DNA from: Tetrapyrgos nigripes
Lineage: Eukaryota > Basidiomycota > Agaricomycetes > Agaricales > Campanellaceae
Assembly (NCBI GenBank): GCA_013368315.1
Contig: JAACJM010000020.1
Coordinates: 62,001 to 126,000 of the forward strand
DNA: 64,000 nt
Direction of reading: 5' to 3'
The notes below the pieces were generated by a model that was given only the letters and a program-made list of their open reading frames with translations, was not told the DNA's origin and made no database searches. The number at the start of each line of letters is the position of its first letter. Position 1 is the stretch's first letter. Positions 44,248 to 54,454 of this stretch are shown here, in pieces. The position numbers and the translations under genes are program-made.

Positions 44248-45027
44248 TATGGTGCATAGCCCTACTCCTCAGAAATCTGTCCATATCTTTGTTCCTCCCT
44301 CATCTCCCTTCATAGAACTTATACAGTAGATCTCTTGATACAATACCTGCATTTACATGTAATCAGATTCACCAGATTTTCACTGAGACACTTACCATGG
44401 GCTGAAAACAACAGAAAAAGTGCATTTCCATGAGTGTGACAGTAGTGAAAGGCTTTCGCATAAGCTATCCCATCAACAAAATTTTGTGAAGCTTCATAGG
44501 CCAGACCTTACAACTAATCTTATTCATATCCAGCCTTTCCTGTGTCAAAAGTCCCAGTGTTGTGCCTTTGTACACAGCAAACGAGGTGGAAGTGATAGAA
44601 AAGTTTTGACAGTGGGTCACACCTGTGACATATATCATTTCCCTGCCAATATGCCGTCACAAAACGTCCCTCCATGGCTTGTATCCACATCCCTTGGAAA
44701 ATCAGGTAGATTTGATAAACTGAAGGTTTATACCATAGACTTGAGTTGTGTAAATTCTTTCAGACAACAGTAAAGATTTGCGAAAGTTTTAATTCATTGA
44801 CATTTTTCCTATCAGTTCAGTAGGTCATAAATAGTATGTCCTTAGAAAAAAATTGGCCTCCCCCTTGTCCCGGCCCCCTTCTGCCTTTCATGCCTTTCCC
44901 AAGCCTTTCCTGTACATTTTGCGCTCCACCTTCCTTTGTGGTAGGTTCAGCATCGCGGATCCTGACCAACGCTTCATTGCTGTTTTTGGTAGCCTCTTAT
45001 AATCCACACTCGCTCAGAGTCGCTCTC
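44248..45027. other. No supported gene
   Basis: A 117-codon plus-strand frame (44420-44773, MHFHECDSSERLSHKLSHQQ…) is Cys/His-containing but not recognised. The remainder should hold the 3' flank of the MFS gene. Confidence 0.4.
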
Positions 45028-47314
45028 TCATTCGTTCCTTCTCGAATTCCCAACTCTCATCTCTAGTATATCCCTATCCGTTCCCATACTAACCCTGTTC
45101 TTCCTCGAATTCCACTTCCCCCAACTCCAGCCCATCAGCATAACCGCTGCCGCCGCAGCGAAACATGTCCCGACGTAGACTATGAGATTTTGAAAACGAT
45201 GATTCGAGACTGAGAAACCAGTACTCGCATCCGCAACAAACTGATCCATTGGGATGCGAGGGTTGGTAACAGTATTGCTACTAGTACTGGTACTGTTGAT
45301 GACGGTGAAAGGTCCAAGGTGGGATCCAGAAGGAGAACTTAATGGCTGAAGAACGGAAGAAATTGGTGTTGAAAAGACATTCCCGATTCCACGAGTAAGT
45401 GTTAGATATCCTAGAAGCGTAGATGCGAGCTGAGGGTCATCAGGTCCTGTTGCTGCTAGGAATTATTATCACTTTGTAATCGACGATAATGGTAGAAGAC
45501 TCGCCTCTTCCATTAGCTTCACCTCTACCTCCGGCATTGCCCCGTACAAATCCTGTGAATAACGTGCTCCAACCACCAGCAAAAATTCCATACACCAGAC
45601 CGAATATTAGCAGACCTGCCAGGTTGAAGGAACATAAACCTGTATGAAAGAAACCAAATTAGCTTCATCGTACATTGAAGAAAGCAATCGTAATAAAAGA
45701 CTGGCCCCAAAGTATGAAGACTGATAGCGTGGTAGAAATGAGTGTCCCTATCGCCAAAACCCAAGGATCAACTTTATCAGAAAGGAAGCCAAGACCCAGA
45801 CGTCCTATGACAGATCCTCCGTGCAGTAGAGAAAGAACAAGCGAGGATTCAGTTCTGTCCAGGTTGAGAGAAGATGCATAGGCTGATGCAACCATTAGAG
45901 CAAGTCATACACAAGAAAATGAAAACTCACTAGGTAACCAAATCAACGGCATAAAAAACCCAAACGCTTGAACCGTATTGGCAATGAGGAGGATGGCGAA
46001 AGATGAGTGGATGGACCACCACGACAGTCTTTTCTTGACGCCTTCCTTTGTTCTCTCAAGAACCGACTTTCTTTGCGAACCCCGCAATCTCGAGTCAGCG
46101 GCGTGACGAGTACGGGGACGAGGTCCAGCCCTCTCGGGAACACGAGGTTTGATCAAAAGCACAGCTGGGAACAGCCCCACGCCGACAGAAACCCCAATGT
46201 AACGCAATGTGATCACAGACCCATACTTTTGAAGCAACGATTGCAGTAGTAGAGGCAATATCACACCGCCGACGGCTGCACCTAAACACGTCCCGACGCA
46301 AAGTATGAGATTCTGAAAACGATGATTCGAGACTGAAAAACCAGTACTCGCATGCGCACCTGCAAAAAAGACCCCTGTTGCGAAACCCCTGCGCTTGAGA
46401 AACCAGGCAGGCAGGTAAGAGAGGGTTGGATGCCAGAGGAGAGCGCCGCCCATGGCGTAGATGATACCTTGCAGAATGAGAACCTGAGGGATCTAGAGAA
46501 CGATGAGAAGAGTAGAGACCGAAAATGATGAGCTTCATATACAGTTCTAGCCCAACTTGCACCAATCAATGATCCAGCACAAAAGACGACGCCAAGATAC
46601 ATAGCTGCACGGCGATAATGGGGACAACAAGTCACGAGCAGAGGGTTGAGAATAGGGCCTGAAGTCAAGTTGACGTCAATAATCTCTCTGTAAGGGAGAA
46701 ACCTCACTTGAACAGTATATGACGCCCATAGAGATTGGACCAATCAAGGGTAAGAGAAATCGGGCATTAGGTTGTGAGGTATATACCGGGTCACTGAGAT
46801 ATTCTGGAATTGCAAATTTGGAACAGCATTAGATATTCTGGTAGGGAACGCGCACCATCTAAGAAGACACCAAAAGAAAGAGGAAAACCCCATACAATGG
46901 CTTCAACGAGAAACGCTGCAACGAGCTAGATATAGACAATACGGTAAGAAACAGCATCTCCGTACTGCAAATACATAGTAAACGCACGTAAGACCAAGCA
47001 CCGAAACCTCGGTCCATTGGAGGTAAAGAGGATTCATTCAATCTTGGGATGTTAGGATCCTCGTCGTTCATGTCAAGTCCCGTCCCCGCCCTGTCTGTCG
47101 CATGGGCAGCCTCTACGATAACGGCATTGCTCGTATCTGCAGCGTTGTTATCAGCAGCAGTACGCCCAGGAGATTCAGAAATGCAGTGCTCGTTGGGGAG
47201 GCTGCTGTCTGAAGTCAAATGGGGTGAAGCCGGGGCAAGATGGATGTTAGACGAGGATTTTGGGAGAGGGGTGAGCGTCGCCAGCTTGAAAATGTCTGGA
47301 GAGGACGAAGTCAT
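45028..47314 (-). CDS. MFS transporter, monocarboxylate-transporter-like
   Basis: A multi-exon gene with exons approximately 46988-47314, 46856-46925, 46803-46708, 46543-46658, 46360-46483, 45931-46281, about 45706-45882, about 45530-45639, and the last ending at 45028. Phases join without a break through 45,882. The start is ATG at 47314 (MTSSSPDIFKLATLTPLP), giving a ~100-residue Ser/Asp-rich cytosolic N-terminus, then SYLVAAFLVEAIVWGF. Later blocks are PLIGPISMGVIYCSSPIL, LQGIIYAMGGALLWHP, KRRGFATGVFFAG, and GGSVIGRLGLGFLSDK (the MFS GRLGLGxxSD loop), FGLVYGIFAGGWSTLF. The C-terminus carries TM12 (VGTCFAAAAAVMLMGW). The pattern fits the fungal MCT-like group, uptake or efflux of organic acids. 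The last two or three junctions are less certain and seem to use GC-AG introns. Apparently intact. Confidence 0.85.
45161..45237 (-). repeat. Exon segment duplicated as an intron of the same gene
   Basis: Part of the last MFS coding exon, encoding TGFSVSNHRFQNLIVYVGTC. It aligns over ~76 bp with 8 differences to the whole intron at 46282-46359. The coding copy reads through in frame and joins the last transmembrane segment. Confidence 0.85.
46282..46359 (-). other. 78-bp MFS intron derived from the gene's own last exon
   Basis: The intron starts GTGCGCATGCGAG and ends GACGTGTTTAG on the coding strand. Its removal joins GVFFAG to AAVGGVILPLL and keeps the frame; retaining it adds sequence that does not fit the MFS fold. 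Almost its whole length is ~89% identical to the coding exon at 45161-45237. The splice signals arose from exon bases: GTTGCGGATG in the exon is GTGCGCATG here, and ATGTTTCG is GTGTTTAG here. Confidence 0.8.
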
Positions 47315-47412
47315 GTTATCGGGAGTAGAATGACTGTGGGTGGAGGAGTGACAAAGAAAAATGAAATGGATCCACTGACTCACCAAGTCATTCGGCCGCT
47401 TTTGTGTCTGGT

Positions 47413-47457
47413 TCCCTGACTCCGGACCCCGGACCGAAGGGAAGGAGGAGGGAGTCA
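47413..47457. repeat. Partial copy of the 135-bp module
   Basis: CTGACTCCGGACCCCGGACC then GAAGGGAAGGAGGAGGGAGT resembles the first ~40 bp of the modules at 2889 and 3838. It lies about 100 bp upstream of the MFS start and directly before the truncated P450 begins, so it may mark a recombination or insertion junction, or form part of the MFS promoter. Confidence 0.5.
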
Positions 47458-47478
47458 CGCCGAAAATACCGCTCGACG

Positions 47479-49800
47479 GAGGGGTTCCTCCAGGACCCCC
47501 AACCGTTCCATTCCTTGGAAATCTGAACGTTTTTCCGAAGGAATTTGCTTTCTTCAAGTATCTATAGGTCTAAACTGCTGGATGGATTGTACATTGGCTT
47601 GATGAAGTGTGTTATAGGTTTGCCGAATGGGCCAAAGAGTACCAGGATATCTACTCGGTGAGCAAACTATGTTTCTCTTGGTTTCGTTGACACTGAGCTG
47701 CTCTGTATTTCAAGCTCAAACTTGGTCCCGAGAACGTCATCGTTGTAACAAGTATGAAGGTGGTCAAAGAGCTCATGGATCAGCAAAGCAACACCACCTG
47801 TGATCGGCCCAAAAGCTACATGGCGGACGTTATGTATGAAGAATCGCATGCGGGCGTGGTACGATACAGTGAATCCCAGCAATCATCATAAGTTAGCCCA
47901 ATTTATGACTGACCTCATGCATGTCCGCCTCACTTTCAGATGCTACTTGGCGTCGTCTGCGTAAGACCATGCATGCAATTCTAACACCAGCGGGGACAAT
48001 GGAGCATCTACCAATTTAGGTCTGTTTCCCAATCAGTTCTTGCGAGATTTACAGCTCATAAACTTATATCGCCAGGAAGCCGAAGCAACTCAACTGATGT
48101 ACGACCTCCTCCATTCTTCTGGCGTAAGCGTCTTTCTTCATCCAACTAGTGCGCAACTTACTCATTTTGCCTTCCAGAATGATCTTTGCACACACCTTCG
48201 ACGATACTCAACTTCCGTGATCTCATTTGTTGTCCTTGGGAAACGTTTCCCTCGCCGTGACTGCCCCGAAATGGATGCCATTTTCGAGTCTGTTGAAGTT
48301 AGTGAGGCTGTCTTTGAGATCGGGGCCCACCCACCTGTCGATCAACTACCATTTCTCAACTACATTCCGGACCGTTGGGCAAGATGGAAATGACTAGCGA
48401 AGTTGGGGCACCAAGTGGCTGGGCGAATTTATTTTCACCTTTTGGGTCTTGTTGAGGAGCAGATTCGGTCTGGAGGAGAAAATGGGTGTTATATTGAGAC
48501 TGATCAAAAACCAGGACGAGTACAGGACTCGGAAGCTGGTTGGGTGAGTAACAAATCTAGTCAATACACTGCGTCCGCCTTTTGACCCAATTCATCTCAG
48601 ATACCTTGGTGGTGCATTGCTTGACGGAGGAGCTCATACTACTTCAGCATTCCTTCTCTCGATGGTTCTTTGCCTCATAGCATTCCCAGAGGTACAGAAG
48701 AAGGCTCACGAGGAAATAGACTGTATCATTGGACAAGATCACGCCCCAAGACTTGAAGACTTTGCTAGTCTGCCATATTGTCAGGCTTTGCTTAATGAGG
48801 TATACAACTAACCTTAATTTCTTGACAGCCAGACAATGTAATAACACCTTCCGTCTTGCTCTAGACTCATAGATTTTGCCCGGTGGCTCCCTTGGGGATC
48901 CCTCATGCAATGTTGACTGATGGGCTGGTGAGTCAGAGTCTCATTGAACGAGCAGTGTATTGATGTTTTATTCTGTATAGTATCGAGGCTACGTTCTGCC
49001 CAAAAGAAGTATAGTGTTCATCAATGCATGTGAGCTTCTGCCGCTGGCTGCTCTTTGAAGCCTCTAAGAGTCTGATATGCTGACTTCGCTCACTCATAGG
49101 GGGATATACCATGACCCGGTAAGTTTTTCTTATAGTAACGCTCCTGTGTCAATGACCCCGCTAACTGACAACCATTCCTCACTGCTCAGACGTCTACAAA
49201 GATCCAGAAACCTTCAATCCTGATCGATATCTTCAGAACGAATTCGGCGCGAAACCAGGAGTAGACACGAGCCACTTTGGGAACAACATTGTCTTTGGGA
49301 GTGGTAGAGTGAGCCTTCTGTCATTTAGCCAAGGGTATGTGAACACTAATGTAGGACCAGAGAATCTGCCCTGGGCAACATCTTGCAAACACTTCTCTTG
49401 TGAGTCTCATCTCCTGAGGGTTCAGTGTTTCAACTATCACGATAAAATATACTTAATGGTCTCACTACACCAGGCCCTCAATGTCATGAACCTTCTGTGG
49501 GCCTTTGAGTTCTCTCCTGACGAGATGATCCAAAAGAAGGGTATGAAAATTGACATCTGGAATTATTGAAAGGTGCTTGACCACACTCTTTTTCTATCGT
49601 TATAACCTGTCTCATTGTGGTGGGTTTTCAAGGGTTCATTCTACGAATCTGCTCCATTTCTGTGCAGCATCAAATCCCGTTTAGCTGCGAAAGTTTCAAT
49701 GATCGAGGAACAGTTCTCTAGCGCAAGCAGTCTGTTCAAAAAATTTGAGAGTGGTGACTCGGAGATCAAAGATCTCGACAATCATGAGTGTATGTGGATG
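47479..49800 (+). pseudogene. Cytochrome P450, copy 1 (5'-truncated, stops)
   Basis: A multi-exon fungal P450 (haem monooxygenase, normally ER-anchored). It begins inside the proline hinge (PPGPPTVPFLGNLNVFPKEF), so the membrane anchor is missing. Then come EWAKEYQDIYS, ENVIVVTSMKVVKELMDQQS, WRRLRKTMHAILTPAGTME, and QLMYDLLHSSG. Next are the I-helix GGALLDGGAHTTSAFLLSM, HEEIDCIIGQDHAPRLEDF, THRFCPVAPLGIPHA, DPETFNPDRYLQNEFG, and the haem loop FGSGRRICPGQHLA assembled across an intron near 49,311-49,370. Lesions: TAG replacing CAG after EHLPI near 48,018, TGA replacing CAA after DRWARWK at 48391, and a frameshift near 48,510. Copy 2 at 50698-53072 is a tandem duplicate. The substrate is unknown. 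Confidence 0.88.
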
Positions 49801-50319
49801 TAGGCACTGAAAGTCCGGTGAGGAGGGCCTTCTTGTTGATTGTCACCAGGAACATAAAATAAGCCCAGGGTGTACAAGCGGGTATTGGGTTTATTGGCAT
49901 TTCTCTTTTGAATACCCAGAGGAGACATCAGCTGATGATCATAATACTGAAGTTCTTTCATGGGACATCAATGGAATTTGATTCTATATCAAAGGCTAAA
50001 GCAGACAAGTTGTTCTCAGAGATGTCTGACAGACAATCCAGTACCAAAGTGAAGAGGTTGGTGAGCAGAGGTGTAGAGGTGTAAGGGTTTGGTCAGTGGT
50101 AGTGCCAGCCCACGCTCACAAGAGGCCCTTCCTTGAAGTTCCTTTCTCTATAAGTACCAGTAAAACAATGCATTGTCACCAAGCTACCCTCCTCCATGTT
50201 TCAATGACGGTAGATGGCATACAACTCTGACAGATCATTCAGGAAAAAGCATGTTTGTATGCTTCCAGACAAGCCAAAAAAAATCAACCGAATTTGCTCC
50301 AGACATCAAGAAAATATTA

Positions 50320-50469
50320 GGGTCTGTCAGAGTAGCTGATTCTGGCTGATTCTGTGGGCGTGGTCAGAGTAGAATCAGCAGCTTTGCATGGCTTGTATGT
50401 ATTATGTAAAAATTTATTTGAACTTCTACTCTGACCATGCACCCGCAGAATCAGCTACTCTGATGGACC
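50320..50469. mobile_element. MITE, 150 bp, between the P450 copies
   Basis: Long inverted arms: GGGTCTGTCAGAGTAGCTGA on the left and, read in reverse, GGTCCATCAGAGTAGCTGA on the right, continuing with GATTCTG and TGGTCAGAGTAGAA. Flanks are TATTA at 50315-50319 and 50470-50474. The corresponding DNA after P450 copy 2 (CCAGACATCAAGAA near 53,930) has no such element, so it inserted after the duplication or at a related site. A TTA-containing duplication suits PIF/Harbinger-type MITEs, but the superfamily is not proven. Confidence 0.8.
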
Positions 50470-50697
50470 TATTAATCGAAGGACGTCAAACATTCTTTCA
50501 GATGGTTGCATATATAGAATAGATGAACCCAAAATGAACCACGAATCGCAGTTGTTGACATAATTTGAATGAACTCGCCACGGGCAGGCCAGGCGACAAA
50601 TCTGTTTAAGTATGTCCTAGATTGGTGAGCTTGTCCACTTGTATCAGTTCCTCTTTATCGCCCTGGTTTACCTTCTGCCATTCGTTCGTCTCTTGAG

Positions 50698-53072
50698 ATG
50701 TGGATACAGGCACTGGGCCTCTTGCTAGCTTGGGTTCTGTTCAAACTGTATCGAGCAACATGCCACGCACCTTTACTTCCTCCAGGACCCCCAACCATTC
50801 CATTCCGTGGAAATCTGAACATTTTTCCAAAGGAATTGGCTTTCTTCAAGTATCTACTGGTCCAAACTGCTGCAGGGTTCAATAGTTTGACAAAGTTTGT
50901 TGTAGGTTTACCGAATGGGCCAAAGAGTATGGGGATATCTACTTGGTGAGCAAACTATGTTTCTCTTGATTTCGCTGACACCCAGCTGCTCTCTATTTCA
51001 AGCTCAAAATTGGTCCTGACAACGCCATCGTTGTATCAAGTATGAAGGTGGTCAAAGAGCTCATGGACCAGCAAAGCAATATTACTTGTGATCAACCCAA
51101 AAGCTATATGGTGGACGTTGTGCATGAAGAATTGAATGCAGCCCTGATGAGATACAGTCAGTACTGTTAGGCCTCTTGTATGACTGACCTCATGCATGTC
51201 CGCATTTCACTTTCAGATGATACTTGGCGTTGTCTGCGTAAGACCATGCATGCAATTCTAATACCAGCGGGGACAATGGAGCATCTACCAATTCAGGTCT
51301 GTATCCCAATCAGTTCTTGCAAGATTTACAACTCATAAAGTTATACTATCACCAGGAAGCTGAAGCAACCCAACTGATGTATGACCTCCTCCATTCTTCA
51401 GGCATAAGCGTCTTTCTTCATTCAACTAGTGTGCAACCTGCTTACTTCACCTACCAGAATGATCTTTGCACACACCTTCGACAATACTCAACTTCTGTGA
51501 TCTCATCTGTTGTCTTTGGGAAACATTTACCCCACAGTGACTGCCCTGAAATGGATGCCATTTTTGAGTCTTTTGAAGTTCTTGAGGCTGTCTTCAAGGT
51601 CGGGGCCCACCCACCTGTTGATCAATTACTGTTTCTCAACTACATTCCGGACCATTGGGCAAGATGGAAACAACTAGCAAAGTTGGGGCACCAAGTGGCT
51701 GGGCGAATTTATTTTCACCTTTTGGGTCTTGTTGAGGAGCAGATTCAGTCTGGAAGAGAAAATGGGTGTTATATTGAGACTGTGATCAAAAACCAGGAGG
51801 AGTATGGATTGTCCAGGAAGCTGGTTAGGTGAGTAACAAATCTAATCAATACACTGTGTCTGCCTTTTGACCTTGGTGGTGCATTGCTTGACAGAGGAGC
51901 TCATACTACTTCGGCATTCCTTCTCTCAATGGTTCTTTGCCTCATAGCATTCCCAGAGGTACAGAAGAAGGCTCACAAGGAAATAGACTGAGTCATTGGA
52001 CAAGATCGTGCCCCAAGACTTGAAGACTTTGCTAGTCTGTTGTATTGTCAGGCTTTGCTTAATGAGGTATACAACTAACCTTAATTTCTTGACAGCCAGA
52101 CAATGTAATAACACCTTCCGTCTTGCTCTAGACTCATAGGTTTTGCCTGGTGGCCCCCTTGGGGATCCCTCATGCAATGTTAACTGATGGGCTGGTGAGT
52201 CAGAGTCTCATTGAATGAGCAGTGTATTGATGTTTTATTCTGTACAGTATCGAGGGTACATTCTGCCCAAAGGAAGTATAGTGTTCATCAATGCATGTGA
52301 GCTTCTGCCGCTGGCTGCTCTTTGAAGCCTCTAAGAGTCTGATATGCTGACTTCGCTCACTCATAGGGGGGATATACCATGACCCAGGTAAGCTTTTATT
52401 ATAGTAACACTCCTGTGTCAATGACCCCGCTAACTGACAACCATTCCTCACTGCTCAGACGTCTACGAAGATCCAGAAACTTTCAATCCTGATTGATATC
52501 TTCAGAACAAATTCGGTGTGAAACTGGGAGTAGACATGAGCCACTTTAGGAACAACATTGTCTTTGGGAGTGGTAGAGTGAGCCTTCTGTCGTTTAGCCA
52601 AGGGTATGTGAACACTAATGTAGGACCAGAGAATCTGCCCTGGGCAACATCTTGCAAACACTTCTCTTGTGAGTCTCATCTCCTGAGGGTTCAACATTTC
52701 AACTATCACAATAAAATATACTTAATGGTCTCACTACACCAGGCCCTCAATGTCATGAACCTTCTGTGGGCCTTTGAGTTTACTCCTGATGAGACGACCC
52801 AAAAGAAGGGTACAAAAATTGACATCTGGAATTATCAAAAGGTGCTTGACCACACTCTTTTTCTATCATTATAACCTGTCTCATTGTGGTGGGTTTCCAA
52901 GGGTGGATTCTACATGCCTGCTCCATTTCCGTGCAGCATCAAACCCTGTTCAGCTGCGAAAGTTTCAATAATTGAGGAACAGTTCTCTAGCACAAGCAGT
53001 CTGTTTGAAAATTTTGAGAGTGGTGATTTGGAGATCAAAGATCTCGATGATCATGAGCAGATGTGGATGTAG
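50698..53072 (+). pseudogene. Cytochrome P450, copy 2 (full length, stops)
   Basis: Tandem duplicate of copy 1 that keeps the N-terminus. It has MWIQALGLLLAWVLFKLYRA (membrane anchor), then LLPPGPPTIPFRGNLNIF. Exon order matches copy 1: FTEWAKEYGDIYL, DNAIVVSSMKVVKELMDQQS, TWRCLRKTMHAILIPAG, the readable LAKLGHQVAGRIYFHLLG, and HTTSAFLLSM. The haem loop FGSGRRICPGQHLA spans an intron near 52,575-52,640. Where copy 1 has stops after EHLPI and RWARWK, copy 2 reads Q in both. Its own lesions are TGA in EID*VIGQD near 51,990 and TGA replacing CGA in FNPD*YLQN near 52,494. The I-helix GGALLDGGAH is altered to GGALLDRGAH. Nonfunctional, but damaged later than or independently of copy 1. Confidence 0.88.
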
Positions 53073-53499
53073 GCAACGGAAGTCTGGTGAGGAGGGCCCT
53101 CTTGTTGATTGTTACTGAACATAAAATGGGCCTAGAGCATACAAGCAGATTGAGAAGAGTCAGATGTGGTGTTCATTGGAGTTTCCAGGGAAGCCTTGCA
53201 GTAGTTGTAGAGTTGAACAATTTGTACAGTATTTTGCTACAGCACGTCAGAGCTCGAGCAAAGTGTAAATGGAATCCCATATGAACAGCAAGCTTTTCCA
53301 TTAACATTTGTCTATGTGTTAGCAAGGAGTTCTATCTCAAAACAATCAGGGACCTATACCTCTTCACCACTGCCCTCCTGACTTGCTCCTGATGAAAGAA
53401 TTGCAACACAACACTTCACACTTACAGTCTTTCTTAATCAGTTCCAACACCATTGTCCCATTAGCACTCAACACATCTCCCGCACTGTCATTCTTTGCA
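53073..53499. other. No supported gene downstream of P450 copy 2
   Basis: Contains the 3' flank of P450 copy 2, partly similar to the flank after copy 1. No additional gene is supported. Confidence 0.4.
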
Positions 53500-53760
53500 G
53501 TACCATTCCCATTCTCAATTCCATTCACCTGCATCTGCACTCATTTCTGACCCACATACCCAATCCCTTTCAGCCCCACCACAATGATCCCAAACACAAC
53601 AACCACAGCGCTTAGGTCCATGCAGCCGCCTGATAACCCACCATAAGAGTCTTGGGGGAAGATTCAGAAGAAAGGCCATGTTTTGTAGTGTATTGCTGAG
53701 TGATGGCAGTAGAAATGGAGAAGTTATAGCTATGCCCATTGATGTTGCTAGCTTCAAGCT
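53500..53760 (-). pseudogene. MFS drug-transporter C-terminal fragment
   Basis: Minus-strand pieces match the end of a DHA-type MFS transporter. TSMGIAIT lies at about 53,735, followed (after a frame change) by STAITQQYTTKHG and LMVGYQAAAWT. After a stop/frame change comes VVVVFGIIVVGLKGIGYVG, a last membrane segment. The GYQAAAWT motif before the final helix is typical of these transporters. Everything upstream is missing. It is not related to the MFS gene at 45028-47314. Confidence 0.6.
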
Positions 53761-53954
53761 TCAAGTGCTGCAGCCACATCAAGCTAGTCCAGCTAAGACT
53801 TCTCTTGGACTCCTCCTTCTTCCTGAGCTCTTTGATGACAGTGTACTCTGAAAGATAGTGAAGTCCTTGTATGCTTTCAGACAAGCCAGAAATACTGACT
53901 GGATCCTGGGAGAGTGGATTTGATTTGCTCCAGACATCAAGAAGAATTGAGTAC

Positions 53955-54130
53955 TATATCATGGTCTTCAGATGGACTCTAATGCATTTATATTCTTTGG
54001 AGTGTTGGAAAGAGTCAGACTCTTCCTATGTGTTAATTCGGTATAGGAAAGTATATGGATATGGGCTAAGGTCATAGACCTTGGGCCCCGACAAGAACCA
54101 TCTCTGGCATATTCACGATTGGCTGTGAGG
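53955..54130. repeat. Dispersed ~170-bp repeat, copy 1
   Basis: It starts around ATCATGGTCTTCAGATGGAC and shares TTATATTCTTTGGAGTGTTG, AAGTATATGGATATGGGCTA and CATCTCTGGCATATTCACG with 58420-58590. No coding capacity. Element type unknown. Confidence 0.7.
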
Positions 54131-54454
54131 GTGGGATGGGCAATCTCATGAGAGCAGCCAATTTCCATCTCAGTCTCATCAGGACAGTAGGTAGATGGCT
54201 AGGTAAGTTGATAGGTGAGGAATCTGGAATCTGGAGTTGGGATGATATGATTAGGTACATAGTAAGTGTAAATATCTGAGAAAAACTGCAGGTGGCGCAG
54301 AAAGGTAGATTGTTGAGTGTAGAGGATTCTGGAAAGAATGAGTTGGGAGCTAAGAGCTATGAATGAGTGATGTTTTGATAGTTCAGAATGAGTAGAAGTA
54401 GAGCTCTGGATAAATAAAATGTGATGTGGATAGGTTTGGAAATTGGGATTACAA
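54131..54454. other. No supported feature
   Basis: About 320 bp of A/G-rich sequence before X copy 2, with no gene or repeat recognised. Confidence 0.4.

Noticed and set aside
45028..45249. Stray tandem duplicate of an MFS exon as a separate gene piece
   Set aside because: The segment is the natural last exon of the MFS gene, with the final membrane helix; the copy is the intron at 46282-46359, not this exon.
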